Source: Candidatus Zipacnadia bacterium
Lineage (GTDB): Bacteria; Armatimonadota; Zipacnadia; Zipacnadales; UBA5352
Assembly (NCBI GenBank): GCA_029820915.1
Contig: JALGUI010000039.1
Coordinates: forward strand, 1-12,240
Length of the DNA: 12,240 nt
Direction of reading: 5' to 3'
How positions within the stretch are numbered: position 1 is the first letter of the stretch; every line of letters begins with the position of its first letter. Position numbers and translations under genes: made by a program. The notes below the pieces were generated by a model, which saw nothing but the letters and a program-made list of their open reading frames with translations, was not told the origin of the DNA and made no database searches. Below are positions 6,617 to 12,240 of this stretch, in pieces.

Positions 6617-7648
6617 ATGAGAGAGGCAATGCTCTACGACAGGCTACCGGATGGGCGCGTGCGCTGCCACCTGTGCGCCCACCGTTGCGTGATCGCAGAT
6701 GGCCGGAAAGGGATCTGCCAGGTACGCGAGAACCGCGATGGCACACTGCATACGCTGGTCTACGGCCGGACAATCGTTCAGAACATCGACCCCATTGAGA
6801 AGAAGCCTCTGTTCCACTTCTATCCCGGCTCGACCGCATACTCCATCGCGACCCCGGGCTGTAACTTCAGGTGTCGGTGGTGTCAGAACTGGCGAATCTC
6901 ACAGATGCCTCGCGAAGGGGACATCCTCTCCGGCACCGAGGCAAGTCCGGAAGAGATCGTCGCCGCCGCGCGTGATGCCGGCTGCCGGTCTGTTGCATAC
7001 ACCTACACCGAGCCGACGATCTTCTTCGAGTACACCTACGATACGGCACGGGAAGCTCACGCTGCCGGGCTCGAGAACCTCTACGTGACGAATGGCTACA
7101 TGACAGAGGAGATGCTGGACACGTTCCACCCCTACCTGAGTGCGGCCAACGTGGACCTGAAAGCCTTCCGTGACAGCACCTATCGGCGTTACGTCGGCGG
7201 CCGGCTCCAGCCGATCCTGGACACCCTCAAGCGGATGAAGGCCCGCGGGATCTGGTTGGAGGTCACAACGCTGGTCATCCCCGACATCAACGACGATCCG
7301 GCCGAACTGCGGGATGCGGCGGAGTTCGTCGCACAGGAGCTCGGAGTGGATACGCCCTGGCACATTAGCCGCTTCTTCCCGGCGTACGAAATGACCGAGG
7401 TGCCACCGACGCCGATCGAGAAGCTGCGCGAGGCCAGAGAGATCGGCCTGGAAACGGGGTTGCGCTACGTGTACATCGGTAACATGCCAGATGACGCCGA
7501 TACCATCTGTCATTCGTGCGGCCGGCTTCTGGTGCGCCGATCAGACATGTCTGTCATCGAGAATCGGGTCGCGTCCGGGAACCGATGTCCGGACTGTGGC
7601 GCGTCGGTCGCCGGTGTTGGGATGGCCGCCGATACGGACAGCGAGTAG
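6617..7648 (+). CDS. amrS: AmrS-like radical SAM protein (AmmeMemoRadiSam family)
   Basis: This 343-residue protein resembles AmrS, the radical SAM member of the AmmeMemoRadiSam set, related to pyruvate formate-lyase activating enzymes. The start MREAMLYDRLPDG is typical of the family, and GGGGGAAG precedes the ATG closely. The N-terminal Cys cluster Cys17, Cys20, Cys24 and Cys34 precedes the radical SAM motif Cys82-X3-Cys86-X2-Cys89 (GCNFRCRWCQNW), which should bind the 4Fe-4S cluster that cleaves SAM. Further family signatures are AYTYTEPTIFFEY (127-139), YVTNGY (156-161) and NVDLKAF (178-184). The C-terminal part has two more CxxC pairs (298/301 and 324/327), probably a zinc or iron-sulfur site. 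The usual partners AmrA (AMMECR1) and AmrB (Memo) are not in the window. The family's substrate is not established. Its place behind feoB fits a high iron demand. Confidence 0.87.
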   Translation: MREAMLYDRLPDGRVRCHLCAHRCVIADGRKGICQVRENRDGTLHTLVYGRTIVQNIDPIEKKPLFHFYPGSTAYSIATPGCNFRCRWCQNWRISQMPREGDILSGTEASPEEIVAAARDAGCRSVAYTYTEPTIFFEYTYDTAREAHAAGLENLYVTNGYMTEEMLDTFHPYLSAANVDLKAFRDSTYRRYVGGRLQPILDTLKRMKARGIWLEVTTLVIPDINDDPAELRDAAEFVAQELGVDTPWHISRFFPAYEMTEVPPTPIEKLREAREIGLETGLRYVYIGNMPDDADTICHSCGRLLVRRSDMSVIENRVASGNRCPDCGASVAGVGMAADTDSE

Positions 7649-7685
7649 CCTCACCTGACACGCTTGTGCGCCTTGCCACTGCCAT

Positions 7686-7693
7686 GGAGGAGG
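7686..7693 (+). promoter_or_regulatory. Ribosome binding site that decides the start of the second radical SAM gene
   Basis: GGAGGAGG lies 8 bases before ATG 7702. The in-frame ATG at 7684 overlaps this element and has no good site of its own, so 7702 is preferred. Family proteins also begin at the M-I-x-YGPVPSRR segment. Confidence 0.75.
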
Positions 7694-7701
7694 ACCAACC
7701 G

Positions 7702-8652
7702 ATGATCGCGTACGGACCGGTGCCATCGAGACGTCTCGGGCAGAGCCTGGGCATCAACAACATCCCCCCCAAGGTCTGCACCTACTCGTGCGTCTACTGC
7801 CAGGTGGGCCGCACGATCGACATGCAGTCGGAGCGCTCTACGTTCTACGAGCCGAGCGACATAGTCAGAGAGGTGCAGGATAGCGTACAAAAAGCAGTTG
7901 AAGCGGACGAGCGCATTGACTATCTCACGTTTGTCCCAGATGGCGAGCCGACACTGGATGTCCATCTCGGGCAGGAGATAGAACTGCTGCAGCCTCTTGG
8001 GAGAAAGATCGCCGTCATCACCAACTCCTCTCTCATCACGCGGCCGGACGTCAGGGACGAGCTCACGAACGCGGACTGGGTTTCGCTCAAACTCGATGCA
8101 GTGCGAGAGGAGACCTGGCGCAGGGTCAACCGGCCACACCGAGCTCTGGATCTGGAGGCTGTGTTGGACGGTATCCTGGAGTTCGCCGACGCGTATACCG
8201 GACAACTCGCAACGGAGACGATGCTCGTTGCCGGCCTCAATGACAGCGGGGGCCACGCTGAGGAGGTCGCCGACTTCCTGAGGGAGCTGGCCCCCGCCAA
8301 AGCCTACGTGTCTATCCCGACACGGCCGCCGGCGGAGGAGTGGGTACGTTTACCCGATGAGCACGCTATCAACCGGTACTACCAGATCCTCTCGGCCGCC
8401 GTAGACGGCGTTGAGTACCTTATAGGCTACGAAGGGAATGCCTTCGCGTCCACCGGGAATGTAGCAGAAGACATACTAAGCATCACAGCGGTGCATCCGA
8501 TGCGCGAGGAAGCTGTGCGTGAGGTCCTGGATCGTGCGAACGCGGACTGGGCCGCAATCCAGGAGCTGATCGCCCAGGGGCACCTCATTGAGAGCGAATA
8601 CGAGGGGCACAACTACTATCTCAGAAGAACCTCTGCACAGCAAAAGGGCTAG
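7702..8652 (+). CDS. Radical SAM protein, COG0731/Tyw1-like
   Basis: This 316-residue protein begins MIAYGPVPSRRLGQSLGINN, the signature of a bacterial and archaeal radical SAM family often labelled as wybutosine-synthesis-like Fe-S oxidoreductase (COG0731). The cluster motif is Cys26-X3-Cys30-X2-Cys33 (VCTYSCVYCQ). The SAM-binding glycine-rich segment appears as FVPDGEPTLD (77-86), followed by VITNSSL (105-111) and the strand VSLKLDAV (127-134). Residues from about 256 to 310 look like a separate C-terminal helical or winged-helix domain. Wybutosine is an archaeal and eukaryotic tRNA modification, so the Tyw1 label should not be taken as function in a bacterium; the substrate is unknown. The gene starts 53 bases after the AmrS-like gene on the same strand and is probably in the same operon as feoB. 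Confidence 0.85.
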   Translation: MIAYGPVPSRRLGQSLGINNIPPKVCTYSCVYCQVGRTIDMQSERSTFYEPSDIVREVQDSVQKAVEADERIDYLTFVPDGEPTLDVHLGQEIELLQPLGRKIAVITNSSLITRPDVRDELTNADWVSLKLDAVREETWRRVNRPHRALDLEAVLDGILEFADAYTGQLATETMLVAGLNDSGGHAEEVADFLRELAPAKAYVSIPTRPPAEEWVRLPDEHAINRYYQILSAAVDGVEYLIGYEGNAFASTGNVAEDILSITAVHPMREEAVREVLDRANADWAAIQELIAQGHLIESEYEGHNYYLRRTSAQQKG

Positions 8653-8927
8653 CGGGGCCAGCGAGATGACGGTCGGCCACCATGGGCCGTTCCGCATTCG
8701 TGATCATCTCGAAGATGCCCCGGGACGGGGTCTACATCCGCCCGGCGTTTCTCATGGCGGGTACTACCACGGGCCATGTAGTGGATGCTTTGCCCGACAG
8801 AGGTATGCACGCCGCGCCTGAAACGGCTTCGAGGGCTGAGATCGGCCCATATATGCGCAGATGCGCACTTCTCGCACGCTGACGATGAAGCGCAGTCGCG
8901 ACAGCAGACTCAAGAGGAGGTCGGACA
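8653..8927 (+). other. Intergenic region before the sugar isomerase-like gene
   Basis: These 275 bases carry no gene I can support; two short open frames lack ribosome binding sites and family resemblance. Near 8848-8868 there is an 8-base palindrome CATATATG running into a tandem direct repeat ATGCGCAG/ATGCGCAC. TATATG here could be a -10 element about 75 bases before the next gene, but no good -35 is seen at the right distance, so a promoter is only a guess. Confidence 0.35.
8914..8920 (+). promoter_or_regulatory. Ribosome binding site for the sugar isomerase-like gene
   Basis: GAGGAGG sits 7 bases before ATG 8928, a near-perfect site that supports this start. Confidence 0.75.
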
Positions 8928-10361
8928 ATGGCTGCAGGTGCGACACCCGCGGCTCGGCAAGTAAGGATCTACGTGGCGTTCCCCTCGAGTGGGCTGTTCG
9001 GGAGCACCCAGACTTACCCTCTGCATCACCCCGATCACCATGTGCTCACCAACGAGGAGATGTTGCGCGCAATTCAGGAGCGATGCGAGGGTGTGGAGTT
9101 CGTCGGACAGACCGACGTCGAACAGGCCGCGACGACGCTGGCGAACGTCGAGCGCGACGTGGAGAATCTGGATGGTGTGCTTTACTTCGGGCATCTGCCC
9201 AGTGGATTGCTGGAGATGGACCTGCCCACCGTCGCGGTTCACCCGCTGTGGAGTCAGTGGCAGTATCCCTACGACGCCTATGCGGGACATAGAGTACTGA
9301 CCGCCTGCCTGCCCGTCATTCCGGACGCACCCGAGGGCGTGTTCTCATCCAGGCTCGACCGCATCGCCGACGAAGTTCGCTCGCTGCAGGCCGTGGTCAA
9401 GATGGACGGCCTCAAGGTGCTGATCGTTACCGACAAGCCCGTTCTGGGGCAGTACGAACCGACTGCGCTGCAGTTGGAGGCCGAAGGATGGGACGAGTAT
9501 GAGAGGCGATATCTGGAGAATCTGGAGGACCTGGGGGCCGAGGCCATAGCGCGTCCGCAGGACGAGATGCTCTCCAAGATGGCGGCGGCAGATGACGCGG
9601 AAGCAAGGGATGTCGCAAGACAGTGGATGGATGAGGCCGCGGGCATCAGGGGTACCAACGAGAGCGAGATACGCGGTTCGGCCAGGCTCTACCTGGCAAT
9701 GAAGGAGATGCTCGACGAATACGATGCCGACGCCATAACGACCGAGGGCTACGGCGTATTCATTGGCTACCCGGGTGGCCCCATCCCGTCCCAGGGCATG
9801 CCCTCCTCGCAGCTCTGCACCGACGGGGTCGTGGCGACCTCCGAGACGCTCGTGGACTCCTTGATTACGCAGCAACTCGGCCTGTTCGTCACCGGCAGCG
9901 CAGGCTTCAATGGCGACTACATCGTGGACGAGGACAATGACAAGGCCTACATCGGCCACTGCGAGTGCCCCTTCAACCCCTACGGGGACGAGCGACGTGT
10001 GCCCTACGCGGTGAGGAACCTCCCTCAGTACCCCGTCGATCAGCAGGAGAAGGGTGGCGCGTCCGCACAGGTGTTCCTCCCCGCCGGAGAGACCGTTACC
10101 GTAGCGAAGATCAGCGTGCACGACCGGAAGCTGTCGCTGTTCTCCGGAGAGACGGTGGACGGCGAGAAGCTGTTCCCCGGCTGGTACGACATCCTGTGCC
10201 GGACCAAGCTGGCCATCGATACGGATGCGAAGAGTCTGCTCCGCAACCTCGACTGGCGCACCTTCGGCAACCACAGGGTGGTCTTCTACGGCGACCATCG
10301 CCAGCGCTTCCAGGACCTGGCGAAGCTGATGGGTTACGAGGTGGTCGAGAAGGACAAGTAG
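8928..10361 (+). CDS. L-fucose/L-arabinose isomerase-like protein
   Basis: This 477-residue protein has the overall look of the L-fucose/L-arabinose isomerase superfamily, whose members interconvert aldoses and ketoses at a manganese site. An N-terminal alpha/beta region (to about 160) and a second one from VLIVTDK (164-170) come first. They are followed by IRGTNESEIRGSARLYLAMK (240-259) and ITTEGYGVFI (270-279). A C-terminal region ends in WRTFGNHRVVFYGDH (443-457), which recalls the terminal His motif of AraA and FucI. Candidate metal ligands are Glu273, Asp299 or Glu306, His344 (IGHCECP) and His449; this mapping is inferred. Length is close to AraA (about 500) and shorter than FucI (about 590). 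No signal peptide or membrane segment is seen. No sugar kinase or aldolase lies nearby, so substrate and even isomerase activity are uncertain. It converges on the MFS gene, with 26 bases between the two stops. Confidence 0.66.
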   Translation: MAAGATPAARQVRIYVAFPSSGLFGSTQTYPLHHPDHHVLTNEEMLRAIQERCEGVEFVGQTDVEQAATTLANVERDVENLDGVLYFGHLPSGLLEMDLPTVAVHPLWSQWQYPYDAYAGHRVLTACLPVIPDAPEGVFSSRLDRIADEVRSLQAVVKMDGLKVLIVTDKPVLGQYEPTALQLEAEGWDEYERRYLENLEDLGAEAIARPQDEMLSKMAAADDAEARDVARQWMDEAAGIRGTNESEIRGSARLYLAMKEMLDEYDADAITTEGYGVFIGYPGGPIPSQGMPSSQLCTDGVVATSETLVDSLITQQLGLFVTGSAGFNGDYIVDEDNDKAYIGHCECPFNPYGDERRVPYAVRNLPQYPVDQQEKGGASAQVFLPAGETVTVAKISVHDRKLSLFSGETVDGEKLFPGWYDILCRTKLAIDTDAKSLLRNLDWRTFGNHRVVFYGDHRQRFQDLAKLMGYEVVEKDK

Positions 10362-10387
10362 GCCGACGTCCCGGCGGACCCACCGTA

Positions 10388-11614
10388 TCAGGCTGCAAGG
10401 TTCCTGACCGGCTTCAGGCGCAGGGACAACAGGAGTCCCGCTATCAATACGCCCACGCTTACCAGGAATGTAGCTTGGTACGAGTACACATCTATGACGA
10501 GGCCGCCCAGTACCGGCAGCAGCACAGTCAGGCCCAGGGCCGTTCCCTGCAATGCTATGTAAGTGGGCCGGAGCTGCTCTGGGGCAATCTCCAACAGGTA
10601 ATTCGTGTATCCGATTCCGCCCCCACTGCTTGAGAAGCCAATCAAGACGAATACGGCTATCAGTAGCCGCCAACCGACGGCGGGTGATAGCAGGGCCACC
10701 AGGGGAATGGTTACTGCGGTAGCTGCTGTCAGAATGATCACGATGCGATTGCCCACGCGATCACTCAGCTGCGCCCACAACAGGTTCGACAGAATACCGC
10801 CGGCCATCTGAGCGGCCACCAGGATCCCCACATCCCCGGTAGCCATGTGCAGCTCGTCTGTGCCATACAGCACGTAGAACGGCAGGGCGAAGGCCCCAAA
10901 GCCCACAGCCAGTTGGGTCAGGATAAGGAGGCCGAAGTTCCGGTCTTGCCACAGAACGCGCAGCGATTCCCTCAGGAAAACGGCCAGACGCCGGGTGTGC
11001 TTATTGGCATTGCCTTCGGGCTCACGCAGTGAGCTGAGGGCGATGTAGGACACGGCTATGAAGGCGAAGGACAAGAGGAACAAATAGGCGTAATTCTTGG
11101 GGAAAGCTATACTGGGATTGCCCAGTATGCGCTTTACGGCATAGCCCGCCCCCACTGCCATGAGGCCACCCCAGAACTGGCGATGGCCGAAGAAGCGGCC
11201 GCGCAGCGTAGCCGGCAGAGCCTTGCCCCAGATGTCTGTGAATGGAATGGTCGCGACTCCTCCGGCCAGCGAAAAGCCAAACAGCAGGAGGAGAAGCCCC
11301 ACCAGCACGATGGTCGGATGACCTGGCGGGCAGAAGTACGCCAATAGCCCCAGGACCAGCCACAGCGCCGCTCGAACCCAGATCGCCACCACCAGTACCG
11401 GCTTCTTCCTCGGCTTGCTTTCCAGCTTGTTCGCCACAAGCAGTTGCGGAAGCACGCTACCGGCATTCATCAGCGCCGAGAAAACCCCGATCATCGCCTG
11501 TGAGCCGGTGAAGTGCTTCAGGAAGATGGGCAGGACGCTCATCGGCTCGGAAAAGGCCATGCCGGTGCGAAACAAGATGCCATGTATCAACCCCATGGCG
11601 AAGTTGAATCTCAC
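10388..11614 (-). CDS. MFS transporter
   Basis: This 408-residue, very hydrophobic protein has about twelve predicted membrane segments, as expected for a major facilitator superfamily permease. The N-terminal segment RFNFAMGLIHGILFRTG is typical of a broad, poorly characterised MFS group. A motif-A-like loop, LWAQLSDRVGNR, begins the second half, and a charged central loop (SLREPEGNANKHTRR) separates the halves. The best start in this frame is GTG at 11614, but no strong ribosome binding site precedes it. The frame stays open upstream with no ATG, so the exact start is uncertain by some residues. Its start is 50 bases downstream of the methyltransferase stop, so the two are probably one transcription unit. 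Substrate and direction of transport cannot be told from the sequence. Confidence 0.88.
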   Translation of the reverse strand: MRFNFAMGLIHGILFRTGMAFSEPMSVLPIFLKHFTGSQAMIGVFSALMNAGSVLPQLLVANKLESKPRKKPVLVVAIWVRAALWLVLGLLAYFCPPGHPTIVLVGLLLLLFGFSLAGGVATIPFTDIWGKALPATLRGRFFGHRQFWGGLMAVGAGYAVKRILGNPSIAFPKNYAYLFLLSFAFIAVSYIALSSLREPEGNANKHTRRLAVFLRESLRVLWQDRNFGLLILTQLAVGFGAFALPFYVLYGTDELHMATGDVGILVAAQMAGGILSNLLWAQLSDRVGNRIVIILTAATAVTIPLVALLSPAVGWRLLIAVFVLIGFSSSGGGIGYTNYLLEIAPEQLRPTYIALQGTALGLTVLLPVLGGLVIDVYSYQATFLVSVGVLIAGLLLSLRLKPVRNLAA

Positions 11615-11664
11615 ATGCAGCAGAGGCCCATCTCGTCTGTCATCTGACGCCGCTGATTCCTTGA

Positions 11665-12240
11665 TTAACCAACCTGCTTTCGGGCTGCGAACAGTCGCAC
11701 ATAGCCACGCATCAACTCGTACGAGGTGAGGTCCCCGAAGCCCCCCTCAGCCACCATGCGCCTGAGGTCAAGCTTGAGGAACTCCCTCGCCAGCTCGCAT
11801 TCCAGGTACGTGAAGAGCCGGCGCAACGGCCAGAGCATGCGCTCAAGGTCGAACTCGTTGTAGTCCAGAATCCACAGACTGCCGCCGGGCCTGAGTGCCT
11901 TTCGCGCGTTGGCGATAGTGCGGCGCTTGTCGGCGTCCTCCATGCCGTGAAGGATGAAGGAGAGGAACACCTTGTCGAACTCCTCGACGAAGGGCAGAGG
12001 CTGTTCAATGCGCCGGTTGATGAAGCGTATCTGAGGGCGGCCGGCGCACGAGCGGCGGGCGCGGCGCAGCATCCGCTCGCTGATATCGACGCCGACGATG
12101 CGACCGGCGGAGCCCGTCTTCGCCAGCATCAGACGGGCGTTGCGGCCCGTTCCGGACCCCAGGTCCAGGATCTCATCTCCGGGCTCCACCTGCATCAGAG
12201 CCGTGACCCGGGCCATGAAGCGCGGGTAGGTGCCCAGGAA
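11665..12240 (-). CDS. Class I SAM-dependent methyltransferase, 5' partial
   Basis: The frame is open to the window edge and reads FLGTYPRF before the Met at 12216; family members carry a tyrosine-rich segment like this before the SAM domain, so the true start is probably beyond 12240. In total 191 residues are visible. Motif I is clear (EILDLGSGTGRNARLM), the acidic ribose-binding position follows in GVDISERML, and later motifs appear as VFLSFILHGM and ALRPGGSLWILDYNEFD. This is the UbiE/BioC-like methyltransferase type (Methyltransf_11/25). The C-terminal part (REFLKLDLRRMVAEGGFGDL, then YVRLFAARK) is typical of enzymes acting on small molecules or quinone-like substrates, but the substrate is unknown. 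It stands upstream of the MFS transporter on the same strand. Confidence 0.88.
   Translation of the reverse strand, partial: FLGTYPRFMARVTALMQVEPGDEILDLGSGTGRNARLMLAKTGSAGRIVGVDISERMLRRARRSCAGRPQIRFINRRIEQPLPFVEEFDKVFLSFILHGMEDADKRRTIANARKALRPGGSLWILDYNEFDLERMLWPLRRLFTYLECELAREFLKLDLRRMVAEGGFGDLTSYELMRGYVRLFAARKQVG

Noticed and set aside
7516..7701. A longer second radical SAM protein beginning at 7516
   Set aside because: The extra residues overlap the AmrS-like C-terminus in another frame, and GGAGGAGG lies just before ATG 7702.
10362..10387. Shared terminator between the converging isomerase-like and MFS genes
   Set aside because: The 26-base spacer holds only a four-base-pair GCCG/CGGC stem with no T tract, so no terminator can be supported.
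9345..10673. A 442-residue open frame on the minus strand spanning the isomerase-like gene and the end of the MFS gene
   Set aside because: It overlaps two well-supported genes, has no domain resemblance and no ribosome binding site, and is best explained as a shadow frame.

Overview
This 12.2 kb window is GC-rich bacterial DNA, densely coded, with strong purine-rich ribosome binding sites ahead of several genes. The gene set points to an anaerobe or a versatile environmental bacterium. It has a corrinoid-linked methyltransferase with its reductive activator, ferrous iron uptake, two radical SAM enzymes and a sugar-isomerase-like protein. This mix fits lineages such as Armatimonadota, Planctomycetota or Chloroflexota, but nothing in the window fixes the phylum. 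I see no rRNA, tRNA, CRISPR array, insertion sequence or phage gene.

Region 1 (2-3117, + strand) holds the 3' part of a URO-D/MtaA-like methyltransferase, a 70-residue FmdB-type zinc ribbon protein and a 535-residue RACo-type corrinoid activator. The activator has an N-terminal 2Fe-2S domain and a C-terminal ASKHA/DUF4445 domain. Together they look like part of a corrinoid-dependent methyl transfer system of unknown substrate. The corrinoid protein itself is not in the window. A 357-base stretch without a gene follows (3118-3474).

Region 2 (3475-8652, + strand) is an iron and iron-sulfur block. It opens with an unusual fusion: a membrane anchor, a DtxR/MntR-type winged helix with metal-binding domain, and two FeoA-like domains. 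This gene overlaps feoB by 8 bases. An AmrS-like radical SAM gene follows 51 bases after feoB, and a second radical SAM gene of the COG0731/Tyw1-like type follows that. The order suggests iron import coupled to iron-demanding enzymes. The fusion protein is the most interesting item in the window, because it joins FeoA to a winged helix that could act either as a repressor or in place of FeoC.

Region 3 (8928-12240) has an orphan protein resembling the L-fucose/L-arabinose isomerase fold on the + strand. It converges on a minus-strand pair: an MFS transporter preceded by a class I SAM-dependent methyltransferase whose N-terminus lies beyond the window end. Specific substrates cannot be read from sequence for the sugar isomerase-like protein, the transporter, the methyltransferases or the radical SAM enzymes.
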